Positions 26,122 through 34,435 are shown, counted from the first letter of the stretch. The stretch: DNA of 64,000 nt from an uncultured Bacilli bacterium (GCA_934098395.1 CAKOOM010000004.1:88691-152690); one strand, 5' to 3'. Program-made: numbers and translations. The notes: a model not told the origin generated them from the sequence alone.

Positions 26122-26616
26122 CTATTTTTTTATTTCCTTTATTATTTCATATACTTCATAAATAAAAGCGGTTAACATTGGTAAAATTATTATTATCAAA
26201 TATCCCCATTTTGATGTTAATGTTGAATAAATGCTTCCTAATGCGGAATATTTCTTAGTATTTTTTACACTACCAATAATGCTATCATCATTTAAGGCTT
26301 TGTCATTATCTAGAGTGTATGTTGTAACAGATTTGTCAATTTTTTCAACATTTACTACTTTCCCCAATGACACTTTTACAGGGTTATCATATTTGTCATA
26401 ATAAAATATTTGTTCTCCCTTTGTTATATCACTATTTTTTTTAACTATTAATAAATCGCTTTTTTTATAATTGTTTTCTTTATTTTCAAATATTAGCAAA
26501 GTTTTATTTTTTAACTCTGCAATGTTGTAATCGTTATAAGAAAGAAGACAATATGTAATTAAAATAGTTAAAAGAACATAAAGACATATGAAGATATTTA
26601 TTGCTATTTTTTTCAT
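26122..26616 (-). CDS. SipW-like membrane protein without catalytic residues, copy 2
   Basis: 164 residues from the ATG at 26616 (ribosome site ATGGTGGTAG); the longer upstream reading is rejected. It is a paralogue of 7597: N-terminal helix with LLSYNDYNI, central KENNYKKSDLLIVKKN, and a C-terminal helix with FIYEVYEIIKEIKK. Where SipW has SMEP it reads FENKENNY, and where it has THRV it reads VKVSLGKV, so Ser and His are gone. It is the first gene of the operon that includes the McrB-like ATPase. Conservation of two such inactive copies argues for a non-proteolytic role. Confidence 0.75.
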   Translation of the reverse strand: MKKIAINIFICLYVLLTILITYCLLSYNDYNIAELKNKTLLIFENKENNYKKSDLLIVKKNSDITKGEQIFYYDKYDNPVKVSLGKVVNVEKIDKSVTTYTLDNDKALNDDSIIGSVKNTKKYSALGSIYSTLTSKWGYLIIIILPMLTAFIYEVYEIIKEIKK

Positions 26617-26631
26617 TCTACCACCATTATA

Positions 26632-26659
26632 ATTATAACATATAATTATATAATTGCAA
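26632..26659 (-). promoter_or_regulatory. Possible promoter of the ATPase/SipW surface operon
   Basis: TTGCAA (26654-26659), a 16-bp spacer and TATAAT (26632-26637) on the minus strand, between the rpmE terminator and the first operon gene. The predicted transcript start is almost at the ribosome site, so the leader would be very short; I am therefore cautious. Confidence 0.35.
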
Positions 26660-26661
26660 AT

Positions 26662-26686
26662 AAAAAGACATATCAAATGATATGTC
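26662..26686 (-). terminator. Intrinsic terminator of rpmE
   Basis: The stem GACATATC/GATATGTC (26667-26686) with a T-run on the minus strand. It insulates the surface operon from rpmE. Confidence 0.85.
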
Positions 26687-26692
26687 ATAGTT

Positions 26693-26896
26693 TTATTTAT
26701 CAAAACCGTATTTTTTATTAAATTTATCTACTTGTCCTTTTCTTGTAGTATTATTTTGCGTTCCAGTATAGAATGGATGACATTTTGAACATACTTCTAC
26801 GTGAATTGTATCTGTAGTTGATTTTGTTTTAAATGTATTACCACATGCACATGTAACTGTTGCTTCTACATAATTTGGATGTATGTTTTTCTTCAT
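26693..26896 (-). CDS. rpmE: 50S ribosomal protein bL31, zinc-binding form
   Basis: 67 residues from the ATG at 26896 behind GAAAGGAGAAATATT; the longer reading passes through a leader hairpin and is rejected. The sequence MKKNIHPNYVEATVTCACGN...VCSKCHPFYTGTQ has the Cys pairs of the zinc-containing L31 type. It is monocistronic, with its own promoter, leader hairpin and terminator. Confidence 0.95.
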   Translation of the reverse strand: MKKNIHPNYVEATVTCACGNTFKTKSTTDTIHVEVCSKCHPFYTGTQNNTTRKGQVDKFNKKYGFDK

Positions 26897-26914
26897 AATA
26901 TTTCTCCTTTCGCC

Positions 26915-26932
26915 ATGACTAATACAAGTCAT
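26915..26932 (-). promoter_or_regulatory. Hairpin in the rpmE leader
   Basis: The perfect stem ATGACT/AGTCAT with a 6-base loop, in the roughly 45-nt leader just ahead of the rpmE ribosome site. Firmicute L31 leaders are known to carry autoregulatory structures; whether this one binds L31 is inference. Confidence 0.45.
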
Positions 26933-26951
26933 AGTAATAAATTCGTTTTAT

Positions 26952-26980
26952 ATTATATCAAGTTTTTTCTAATTTTTCAA
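26952..26980 (-). promoter_or_regulatory. Promoter of rpmE
   Basis: TTGAAA (26975-26980), a 17-bp spacer and TATAAT (26952-26957) with extended TGA on the minus strand, embedded in the 3' end of the SGNH hydrolase gene. Confidence 0.75.
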
Positions 26981-27611
26981 CTATTAATTCATTAATTTCT
27001 TGATATCCATGGTCATTTAAGTAAAATTGATTGTTTTTTAGAAGATATTTTTGATTATTATTTAAATTTTTATTAGTATCTATATAAATATAGTCATGTT
27101 TTTCAGTAATTCTTTTTATTTTATAATTTATATAGGTAAATAAATCATTCTTTTTATCAAAAATGTTATAGTATCCTAAAACTATTATTTTGGCATTTTT
27201 GTAACGACTTATTTCATCTAATATGAGTTCCATATTGTTTACCATTTCGTTTAAATATGTATACATATTTTTGGGGTCATCTTCAAGTTTAGCATAAATA
27301 TCATTCATTCCTATTGATATGATAACAATATCTGATTGTTTTAGTAATTGATGAATTGAAATTGTTTTATTTTGATAATTAATTTCTTCATTATATTTAA
27401 TTATATGGAGCAAATCTATCATACGATAATCTTTGTTTATAAACTGATTATTATAGTTATTTATTTTTTTGTTTTCTCTTAAATAAATATTATCAGCGAT
27501 AGAATCACCAATTACTAGGCAAGTCAAATTATCATTATCTGTTAGTTCATATATAAGATAGCACATAAATATAAATAAAAAAAGAAATAATAAATATATT
27601 ATTTTTTTCAT
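26958..27611 (-). CDS. SGNH/GDSL-family hydrolase, membrane-anchored
   Basis: 217 residues from the ATG at 27611 (GTGATAACT ribosome site). An N-terminal hydrophobic segment at about 3-20 serves as signal anchor. Block I is VIGDSIADN (Ser nucleophile), block III SIGMNDIY, and the catalytic Asp/His pair is in YLNDHGYQEIN near the C-terminus. The family comprises esterases and acetyl-esterases, some acting on cell-wall sugars. It lies 19 bp after murA, so it is probably co-transcribed and may act on wall material; the substrate is unknown. Confidence 0.8.
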   Translation of the reverse strand: MKKIIYLLFLFLFIFMCYLIYELTDNDNLTCLVIGDSIADNIYLRENKKINNYNNQFINKDYRMIDLLHIIKYNEEINYQNKTISIHQLLKQSDIVIISIGMNDIYAKLEDDPKNMYTYLNEMVNNMELILDEISRYKNAKIIVLGYYNIFDKKNDLFTYINYKIKRITEKHDYIYIDTNKNLNNNQKYLLKNNQFYLNDHGYQEINELIVEKLEKT

Positions 27612-27630
27612 AGTTATCACTATTAATATA

Positions 27631-28884
27631 TTATATTAAATCTATTTTAGCACCAACTTTTGTTAGTTTCTCTACGATTTTGTCATATCCTCTTAGAATA
27701 TATGTAATGTTATCAATTGTAGTTGTTCCATCAGCAAGTAGAGCTGCTACTAAGAGAGAAGCTCCTCCTCGCAGGTCACTAGCTACAACATCTGTTCCTT
27801 TTAATTTTGTTTTACCTCTAATTATTGCTTTACGATTACCTCTTTTTACTTTAGTTTTTGCTCCCATTCTGTTTAGTTCCTTTAAATTTTGAAATCTATT
27901 TTCATAAATAGTTTCTTCGATAAGAGATTTTCCTTGGCATTGAGTTAAAAAGGTTGCTATTATTTGTTGTAAATCAGTAGGAAAACCTGGGTATACTAAA
28001 GTTTTTACATTAATTGCTTTATATTTTTTTACTTCGTTGATGATTATATTATCTAGGCCGATTTCCATTTCTACACCAGCTTCATTTAGTTTAGCAATTA
28101 AGGCTTCTAAATGGTTTGGTATCATATTGTCTATTTTTAGTTTTTCACCAAGTAGAGCTCCGATTATCAAATATGTTCCAGCTTCAATTCTGTCAGGAAT
28201 TACTTCGTGAAAACATTTGTGTAAATATTTTACACCAATAATAGTTATGGTACTTGTTCCGGCGCCTTTGATTTTTGCACCCATATTATTTAGGAATGTT
28301 GCGACATTTACTATTTCTGGTTCTTGAGCGGCATTATCAATTACAGTTTTGCCTTTAGCCTTGACTGCTGCTAACATAATGTTGATGGTGGCTCCAACAC
28401 TAGGAAAATCTAGATATATATTGGCACCTTTTAATTTTGGAGCTTCAATTATAAAGTGATTATCTTCTTCTGTAATAATAGCTCCGAGCTGTTCAAATCC
28501 TTTTAAATGAAGATTAATTGGTCTTGCACCAATTGCGCATCCTCCAGGAAAATACATATCTACTTTATTGAACTTACCTAACAAGGCTCCCATAAAGTAG
28601 TATGATGCACGTAGTTTTTTTGATAATTCTTGAGTTATTTCTTTGTTTATTATTTCACTTGAGTTAATTACGACTTTTTCGGTCTCTCGATCTATCTTTG
28701 CATTTAGGTGAACTAAGATTTTTTCTAAATCATCTACATCTGTGATGTTGGGAACATTGCTGATGGTTACTGTTTCGTCGCATAGAATAGCTGCTGGGAT
28801 TAAAGCAACAACACTGTTTTTAGCACCACCAACAGTAATTGTGCCTGACAATTTATGTCCACCTTCAATTTTAATTTTAGGCAT
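27631..28884 (-). CDS. murA: UDP-N-acetylglucosamine 1-carboxyvinyltransferase
   Basis: 417 residues. It transfers enolpyruvate from PEP to UDP-GlcNAc, the first committed step of peptidoglycan synthesis. It has the conserved start KIEGGHKLSGTITVGGAKN (Lys/Asn of the active site) and the catalytic Cys in PGGCAIGARPI (the residue modified by fosfomycin), plus the repeated alpha/beta inside-out barrel motifs such as DLRGGASLLVAALLADG. Length is normal. A cell with MurA makes a wall, so this is not a wall-less Mollicute. Confidence 0.95.
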   Translation of the reverse strand: MPKIKIEGGHKLSGTITVGGAKNSVVALIPAAILCDETVTISNVPNITDVDDLEKILVHLNAKIDRETEKVVINSSEIINKEITQELSKKLRASYYFMGALLGKFNKVDMYFPGGCAIGARPINLHLKGFEQLGAIITEEDNHFIIEAPKLKGANIYLDFPSVGATINIMLAAVKAKGKTVIDNAAQEPEIVNVATFLNNMGAKIKGAGTSTITIIGVKYLHKCFHEVIPDRIEAGTYLIIGALLGEKLKIDNMIPNHLEALIAKLNEAGVEMEIGLDNIIINEVKKYKAINVKTLVYPGFPTDLQQIIATFLTQCQGKSLIEETIYENRFQNLKELNRMGAKTKVKRGNRKAIIRGKTKLKGTDVVASDLRGGASLLVAALLADGTTTIDNITYILRGYDKIVEKLTKVGAKIDLI

Positions 28885-28934
28885 AGGTACCTCCTTGTAT
28901 ATTTTATGTATTTTTTAGCTTTTGGTTCAACTAT

Positions 28935-28963
28935 ACAATAGCACATTATAAGGGTTTTTTCAA
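28935..28963 (-). promoter_or_regulatory. Possible promoter of murA
   Basis: TTGAAA (28958-28963), a 17-bp spacer and TATTGT (28935-28940) on the minus strand. A second TATAAT-like element at 28945-28950 lies too close to the -35 to pair with it. Confidence 0.4.
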
Positions 28964-29008
28964 GAAGTTGGAAATTTATTTAAATAAATTATTATTATGT
29001 AAAGTGTA

Positions 29009-29040
29009 TATAAAGAGATAACTTGTGTCATCTCTTTATA
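29009..29040 (-). terminator. Hairpin after the metallohydrolase gene
   Basis: A perfect 11-bp inverted repeat, TATAAAGAGAT/ATCTCTTTATA, at the stop codon. The T-run is short and broken, so termination strength is uncertain. Confidence 0.5.
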
Positions 29041-29794
29041 TGTTTATTAAATCTGTTGCTTGATTTTGTTTAGCTATAATAATGTTATCTACTGCTATTT
29101 TTTCTTTTTTTAATCTTTTATCTAATGTTTCTAAAGCTAATTCTTCAGTATTATTTTCTTCGGATAAATGAGCTAATAGAACATATTTTGTTTTGCTTCC
29201 GATAAATTTGGAAATATATTTTGCGGAATCGTAATTTGATAAGTGACCTTTGTCGGATAATATTCTTTGTCTTAAAGCAAAGGGATATTTACTATTATTT
29301 AACATTTCGATATCATGATTACTTTCCATAATATAGACATTTCTGTTTGACAAAATATTAAAGTATTTTTGATTTATATATCCAGTATCTGTTATATACA
29401 CAATTGATTTATCATCGTTATTAACGATGTACCCGACAGAATCTTCGGTATCATGTGATGTTTTTATTACATCTATATCTAAGTCTTTAATTTTTATTTT
29501 GTCGGTATTTATTATTGAATAATTTTCTAAGTATTCTAATTCTTTTAACATTTTTTGTGTTATATATACGCAAGGATTTATTTTTTTTAATAGAACTGGC
29601 AGTCCTTTTACGTGGTCTATGTGTGTATGGGTAATTAGTATTGCATCAATTGTAGTAGGATCAACATTTATTTCATTTAATTTTTCTAAGATGTATTTGC
29701 TGGTATTACCGGCATCAATTAATATTTTGGTGTTGTTTGTTTGAATAAATGTGGTATTTCCTTTGCTACCACTTGATAAAACTGATACGGTCAT
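29036..29794 (-). CDS. WalJ/YycJ-like MBL-fold metallohydrolase
   Basis: 252 residues. It has SVLSSGSKGNTTFI at the N-terminus, typical of YycJ, the metal-binding THTHIDHVKGLP (HxHxDH), and later YITDTGYI and LAHLSEENNT with further metal ligands. YycJ/WalJ proteins are beta-lactamase-fold nucleases linked to DNA repair or cell-wall coordination in Firmicutes. Its ATG overlaps the stop of the M23 peptidase gene. The usual WalRK neighbours are absent here. Confidence 0.8.
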   Translation of the reverse strand: MTVSVLSSGSKGNTTFIQTNNTKILIDAGNTSKYILEKLNEINVDPTTIDAILITHTHIDHVKGLPVLLKKINPCVYITQKMLKELEYLENYSIINTDKIKIKDLDIDVIKTSHDTEDSVGYIVNNDDKSIVYITDTGYINQKYFNILSNRNVYIMESNHDIEMLNNSKYPFALRQRILSDKGHLSNYDSAKYISKFIGSKTKYVLLAHLSEENNTEELALETLDKRLKKEKIAVDNIIIAKQNQATDLINI

Positions 29795-31371
29795 TAGTAT
29801 AGACTATATGGATTAATTGTATGTCCACCGCGATATGGCATACCAATCCATGCTCCAAAGTCTAAGTGTGTTCCAGCATATGAATTTGAACCATATGGCG
29901 GTGTTGGAACAACATATCCGGTATTTCCCATAGCACCAATTTTTTGTCCACGTGCCACTGTTTGACCTTGTTTTACGTATACAGCATTTAAATGCATGTA
30001 TTGAGTATAATAGCCACCAACATTATGATTTATAATTATATAATTTCCTCTAGTGTTATTACATTTTGTATTTCCTCTAATGCAACCTGTTCCTACAGCT
30101 ACGACTGTTCCATTGTTAGCAGCATATATTGGAGAACCGAAGCCGACATAAATGTCGATAGCCGCATGGAAAGAACCCCAACGATATTGATATCCAGTTG
30201 TTATTGTATATGGTGTACTTGTAGGCCATGCCCAATATGATAAGTCAGCTACATTAGGAACATATTTTTCTCCTTTAACCATTATTTTACTTACTGATGG
30301 TTTTATTTCTACACTGCCTATCATAGCAACATCTGCTAATTGTCCATTTATATACTGATACTTTCTGGTTACTTTATCTAGACCATCTTCGCCTTCTCTT
30401 TCTACATAAGAGTAGCCAACAACCATTTCTTCATCATATTTTATTTCTGTTGTATATTTTTGAGCTTCTTCTTTAACTGAATGTTTTTCTACGACAATAC
30501 TGATTAGTGGATCAATTAATCCAACTACTACTTTTTGTGATTCATATAGCAAATTATTTTCACTAGTAAATTCTGGGTTAGCTATTAAAAATTCTTGGGT
30601 ATTTAGTTTGTTGGCTTCGGCAACTGATTCAATAGTGTCACCTTCTTTTACGATATATGTATTTTGTTCTTTCACAGTTCCATACATTAAATATTTAGTT
30701 AATTCTGATGTGTCTGTAAATATTTCTTCATCAGTAGATATATACCCTTCTTTATATGTTACATTTTCTTTAATATAGACATTTTCAATCAACTCTCCTG
30801 TGTCTACGATTTCTTTTTGGGTTGATTCCATATATGCTTCGTATTCTTCTTCATCTACGAAGGCTTTTACAATATTTGATATAGAGTCATCAAAAGTTTT
30901 TTTATTAACAACGTTTATAGTTATATATTCTTTTTTAGTATTTTTGTCGGTTGTGTTATTTGTATTATTTGCAGATAAATCTACTTGACCTTCTTCACTT
31001 TCTGTTTGTTCTTTTTCTATCTTTATAACTACTCCCTTTATTGTAAAATTTTGTTGTTTTACTAATAAATCGTATATTTCTTTGTTGGAATTATATTTTT
31101 TGCTGTAAGTAACTATTTTTTTTATTTCAACACCTTTTGGCGTATAAATATTATCTACTTGATATTTTGTCTTTAATGTTTCTTCTTGCTTATTAATATA
31201 TTTATTAAATTCATCTTTTGATTTTACTACACCTATTTTTTTACCTTCAAGATATACAGCATATAATTCATTAGGTGTTTTATTAGTTGTTAATTTAAAT
31301 CCTACGAGAAAAATACTTAAAATGGATAAAACAACTATGAAGATTACTTTTATAGAATATTTATTTTTCAT
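29794..31371 (-). CDS. Cell-wall endopeptidase: LysM, G5 and M23 domains
   Basis: 525 residues from the ATG at 31371 (ribosome site GGTGGAAATA inside dnaB). Membrane anchor at about 8-25. A LysM unit lies at about 237-290 (YIVKEGDTIESVAEANKLNTQEFLIANPEF). A G5-like domain follows at about 293-370. The C-terminal M23 peptidase has HAAID (zinc ligands), a second conserved His in YMHLNAVYVKQG, and HLDFG in place of HLHFE. All catalytic ligands are kept, so it is likely an active peptidoglycan endopeptidase. It overlaps dnaB by 11 bp. Confidence 0.88.
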   Translation of the reverse strand: MKNKYSIKVIFIVVLSILSIFLVGFKLTTNKTPNELYAVYLEGKKIGVVKSKDEFNKYINKQEETLKTKYQVDNIYTPKGVEIKKIVTYSKKYNSNKEIYDLLVKQQNFTIKGVVIKIEKEQTESEEGQVDLSANNTNNTTDKNTKKEYITINVVNKKTFDDSISNIVKAFVDEEEYEAYMESTQKEIVDTGELIENVYIKENVTYKEGYISTDEEIFTDTSELTKYLMYGTVKEQNTYIVKEGDTIESVAEANKLNTQEFLIANPEFTSENNLLYESQKVVVGLIDPLISIVVEKHSVKEEAQKYTTEIKYDEEMVVGYSYVEREGEDGLDKVTRKYQYINGQLADVAMIGSVEIKPSVSKIMVKGEKYVPNVADLSYWAWPTSTPYTITTGYQYRWGSFHAAIDIYVGFGSPIYAANNGTVVAVGTGCIRGNTKCNNTRGNYIIINHNVGGYYTQYMHLNAVYVKQGQTVARGQKIGAMGNTGYVVPTPPYGSNSYAGTHLDFGAWIGMPYRGGHTINPYSLY

Positions 31372-32707
31372 TATTTCCACCGTCCTTTTTTAAAGACAGA
31401 AATGTTGATGTCTTTTTCTTAAATAGCATATCAACAGTTGCTGTTGGTCCATTACGATGCTTTAGGATTATTAATTGAATTGGTGATGGTATTGAGTCAT
31501 CTGTTTGTGGAACTTCTTGTTCTGGGGCGTGAAGAGCTGCGACAATATCGGCATCCTGTTCAATAGCACCAGATTCTCTTAAGTCACTTAGGACTGGTTT
31601 TTTATCTTCTCTTTTTTCAACACTTCTTGATAACTGAGATAAGGCAATGACTGGAACATTTAATTCTAGGGCCATGGTTTTTAACTTTCTAGATATTTCA
31701 GATATTTCTTGTTGTCTAGCGCCTTGATATTTTCCAGATGAATCAATCAATTGTAAGTAGTCAATAACTACTAAGCCTAAGCCTTCTCCTTGAGTTGATA
31801 ATCTTCGACACTTGGCTTGAATTTCACTGGCAGTAGTTGCTGTTCCATCGTGAAAATAAATATTCGTATCTGCTAATTGGCTCATGGCTTCATTGATTCG
31901 ACGATAATCTTCACTTTCAAGTCGTCCTGTTTGTAATTTTTTATTTTCAATTTGGCCTAATGAACTAATCATTCTTAATACCAACTGTTCTGCTGGCATT
32001 TCTAGGGAGAAAATAGCAATATTTTTCTTTGTTGCTTTGGCAGCTGAAGCTGCTATATTAAGGGCAAAGGCTGTTTTACCAACAGCTGGTCTTGCGGCAA
32101 TTATTATTAATTGCGTTTCATGTAATCCCTCGGTAATATTGTCTAAATCTTTTAATCCAGTGGTAAGTCCGGTAATTTTTCCTTTGTTTTTAACAAGCAT
32201 TTCAATATCTTCTTGTGTTTTGGTTAAAACATCTTGAATTTTTCTAAATTCAGTTGTTCTTCTAGTTTTACCAACGTTTAAAATTTCTCTTTCGGCAAGT
32301 TCTACGGCTTCGGATACGTCTACTTCATTTTCATTGGCTTTTCTCTCTATTTCCGTGGCTGTTTCAATTAATTTTCTTAATGTATATTTTTCAGTCACGG
32401 TATTTATGTAGTATTCTATATTAGCACCTGTAGCTACACTATTAATTACTTCTGATAAATACTCTACTCCACCCACTTGGTTTAGAAGATTTCTATCAAC
32501 AAGTTCTGTTGTTACAGTATTTACATCTACAGGATTATGATTGTTATATAAATCTTTTATTACTTCAAATATTTTCGCATTATTTTCTAAATAAAAATAT
32601 TCAGGCTCAACGTCTTCACATCCTTTTTGTAATGATGTTTTAGACCAAAATAAAGATCCTAATAATGATTTTTCTGCATCTATATTATTCGGTAGTCCTC
32701 TATTCAT
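31361..32707 (-). CDS. dnaB: Replicative DNA helicase
   Basis: 448 residues. An N-terminal helical domain (NIDAEKSLLGSL) is followed by the RecA-like helicase domain with Walker A ARPAVGKTAF near residue 207, Walker B LVVIDYLQL, and the DnaB motif LSQLSRSVEKREDKKPVLSDLRESGAIEQDAD. Hexameric 5'-3' helicase at the replication fork. Full length and no intein. It lies downstream of rplI, the common Firmicute order. Confidence 0.97.
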   Translation of the reverse strand: MNRGLPNNIDAEKSLLGSLFWSKTSLQKGCEDVEPEYFYLENNAKIFEVIKDLYNNHNPVDVNTVTTELVDRNLLNQVGGVEYLSEVINSVATGANIEYYINTVTEKYTLRKLIETATEIERKANENEVDVSEAVELAEREILNVGKTRRTTEFRKIQDVLTKTQEDIEMLVKNKGKITGLTTGLKDLDNITEGLHETQLIIIAARPAVGKTAFALNIAASAAKATKKNIAIFSLEMPAEQLVLRMISSLGQIENKKLQTGRLESEDYRRINEAMSQLADTNIYFHDGTATTASEIQAKCRRLSTQGEGLGLVVIDYLQLIDSSGKYQGARQQEISEISRKLKTMALELNVPVIALSQLSRSVEKREDKKPVLSDLRESGAIEQDADIVAALHAPEQEVPQTDDSIPSPIQLIILKHRNGPTATVDMLFKKKTSTFLSLKKDGGNNEK

Positions 32708-32789
32708 AATTCACCCACTTTGCTTTAATAACTTCTTAGATAAATTATACTATAAAAATAGAAATATGTCACTTATAATTATTAAGAAC

Positions 32790-32818
32790 AAAAGAAAACT
32801 CTATTATTTAATAGAGTT
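32790..32818 (-). terminator. Intrinsic terminator of rplI
   Basis: The stem AACTCTATT/AATAGAGTT (32797-32818) overlaps the rplI stop, with a T-rich tail on the minus strand. Confidence 0.8.
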
Positions 32819-33260
32819 ATTCTTCTTTAAGAGTTACTTTTAAATTGCACTCTACTTTTTTATGAAGTGCAACTTTGACATAATGTGATCCTAATAAGTT
32901 AAGTGATGAATCTGTTTTTATCATCTTTTTATCAATATTATATCCTAATGATGTTAATTTTTCATTTATTTGTTTGGTGGAAATATTACCAAATGTTTTA
33001 CCATCTTTACCAGATTTTACTTTAAATATTAAATTTTCTTTTTCTAATTTAGCTTTTATTTCGTTGGCTTTTTTAATATCATTTTCTTCTTTTAATTTTC
33101 TATTTTTTATATCATCATTTAGTCTTTCGTTGCTAGTTTTGGTATACTTTACAGCATATCCATTTTTTATTAAGAAGTTGGTTGCATAGCCATCTGATAC
33201 TTCTTTTATTTCATCTACTTTACCTTGTTTTTTTAGATCTTTAATAAATATTACTTTCAT
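32817..33260 (-). CDS. rplI: 50S ribosomal protein bL9
   Basis: 147 residues from the ATG at 33260 (GGAAGTG ribosome site), beginning MKVIFIKDLKKQGKVDEIKEVSDGYATNFL, the conserved N-terminal globular domain of bL9. The long central helix (about 42-75) and the C-terminal domain are present. It binds 23S rRNA near the L1 stalk. Confidence 0.96.
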   Translation of the reverse strand: MKVIFIKDLKKQGKVDEIKEVSDGYATNFLIKNGYAVKYTKTSNERLNDDIKNRKLKEENDIKKANEIKAKLEKENLIFKVKSGKDGKTFGNISTKQINEKLTSLGYNIDKKMIKTDSSLNLLGSHYVKVALHKKVECNLKVTLKEE

Positions 33261-33288
33261 AAATAACACTTCCTTTATTATTATTAAA

Positions 33289-33315
33289 TAAAAAGATTGT
33301 TTGATTAAAACAACC
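33289..33315 (-). terminator. Terminator of the rpsF-ssb-rpsR operon
   Basis: The stem GATTGTTT/AAACAACC with G-U pairs and a 5-base loop, followed by a T-run on the minus strand, between rpsR and rplI. It may allow partial readthrough into rplI. Confidence 0.6.
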
Positions 33316-33318
33316 CTA

Positions 33319-33540
33319 TTATTTATTAGTATATGGTATAAATCCCATGAATCTAGCTAATTTTACTTGTTCTGCAACATGTCTTTGGTGTTTTGCACAT
33401 GTACCAGTGAATCTTCTTGGTAAAATTTTTCCAGAATCGTTGATGTATTTGCTAATAACATCTACATTTTTATAATCAACTGGTTTTCCAATACACATGT
33501 AACATACTTTTTTTCTTTTTTTATTACGAAATTCTGCCAT
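33319..33540 (-). CDS. rpsR: 30S ribosomal protein bS18, zinc-binding form
   Basis: 73 residues: KKVCYMCIGKPVDYKNVDVISKYIND...RFTGTCAKHQRHVAEQVKLARFMGFIPY. The CxxC...CxxH set marks the zinc-binding version of bS18. It pairs with bS6 on the 30S platform. It is the last gene of the rpsF-ssb-rpsR operon, 17 bp after ssb, with ribosome site GAAGGAGG. Confidence 0.97.
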   Translation of the reverse strand: MAEFRNKKRKKVCYMCIGKPVDYKNVDVISKYINDSGKILPRRFTGTCAKHQRHVAEQVKLARFMGFIPYTNK

Positions 33541-33557
33541 TTTTTGTTCCTCCTTCT

Positions 33558-34016
33558 TTAGAAAGGTAAATCATTGTCACTAATTTCTACTTTTTCTCCA
33601 AAGCTTGCAAATGGGTCATTATCAAGATTTGCTGTTTCTTGAGATGATACATCTGTGTCAAATGGATTGTCGTTAAACTGTTGTGTGTTTCTAGTTTGAT
33701 CATTTGCTGAACCTAAAAATTCTACATTGCTAGCAATGACTTCAGTAACATAAACTCTTTTACCTTCATTATTATCATAGTTTCTTGTTTGAATTCTTCC
33801 TTCAATCGCTATTTGTCTTCCTTTTGCAAGATATTTTGAGACATTTTCGGCTTGCTTGTTCCATACGACAACATTTATAAAATCTGTCTCTGGTTCTTTT
33901 CCTTGACCTACAGGTCTTGAAATAGCAACATTAATTTGACATACAGGCATACCAGATGTTGTATGTCTTAATTCTGGGTCTCTTGATAATCTTCCAATTA
34001 AAAATACTTTATTCAT
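33558..34016 (-). CDS. ssb: Single-stranded DNA-binding protein (main copy)
   Basis: 152 residues. An OB-fold at about 1-105 begins MNKVFLIGRLSRDPELRHT, with FINVVVWNKQAENVSKYL. A flexible Asn/Gln-rich linker follows, and the acidic tip ISDNDLPF recruits replication and repair partners. It lies between rpsF and rpsR, the standard Firmicute location. Compare the second SSB at 60347, which lacks this tip. Confidence 0.96.
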   Translation of the reverse strand: MNKVFLIGRLSRDPELRHTTSGMPVCQINVAISRPVGQGKEPETDFINVVVWNKQAENVSKYLAKGRQIAIEGRIQTRNYDNNEGKRVYVTEVIASNVEFLGSANDQTRNTQQFNDNPFDTDVSSQETANLDNDPFASFGEKVEISDNDLPF

Positions 34017-34024
34017 TATTCCAC

Positions 34025-34315
34025 CTACTTCTCAATATTTAATACTAAATGTCTAATTACTTTTTCATCGATTAGAGCAATTCTGTCAAATTCTTTAATT
34101 GCTGCATCATCTTTAGACTCGATGTTATATAGGTAGTAGAATCCAGACTTAAATCCTTTGATTTCATATGCAAATTCTTTTTGTCCTAATTCTTTAGATA
34201 ATGTAATAATAGCTTTGTTGTCAGTTAAAGTCTTTTCTAATTTTTTTACAGTTTCTTTAACATCTTTTTCTTCTAAATCAGGTCTTACGATAAACATTAT
34301 TTCATATTTTCTCAT
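34025..34315 (-). CDS. rpsF: 30S ribosomal protein bS6
   Basis: 96 residues: MRKYEIMFIVRPDLEEKDVKETVKKLEKTL, then SGFYYLYNIESKDDAAIKEFDRIALIDEKVIRHLVL. It binds bS18 in the 30S platform. First gene of the operon; the AAGGAGG ribosome site can be masked by the leader structure. Confidence 0.97.
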   Translation of the reverse strand: MRKYEIMFIVRPDLEEKDVKETVKKLEKTLTDNKAIITLSKELGQKEFAYEIKGFKSGFYYLYNIESKDDAAIKEFDRIALIDEKVIRHLVLNIEK

Positions 34316-34318
34316 TTG

Positions 34319-34370
34319 TACACCTCCTTATGGTCTAATGGCCTTTTCAGGCAAGGAGCTTTCGCTCAGC
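34319..34370 (-). promoter_or_regulatory. Structured leader of the rpsF-ssb-rpsR operon
   Basis: The transcript contains a hairpin, GAGC-GAAA-GCTC (34356-34367). Its 3' half is part of CTCCTT (34353-34358), which can instead pair with AAGGAG (34324-34329) of the rpsF Shine-Dalgarno. A second small hairpin, GCCT-GAAA-AGGC, lies between. This is consistent with bS6:bS18 feedback leaders known in many bacteria; the specific protein-binding loop was not confirmed. Confidence 0.55.
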
Positions 34371-34374
34371 ATGT

Positions 34375-34403
34375 ATTATAGCAAAATATTTTTATTAAGT
34401 AAA
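34375..34403 (-). promoter_or_regulatory. Promoter of the rpsF operon
   Basis: TTTACT (34398-34403), a 17-bp spacer and TATAAT (34375-34380) with extended TGC on the minus strand. Confidence 0.8.
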
Positions 34404-34435
34404 GTTTTTATAATAAAATTATATTCTTTTTTATT

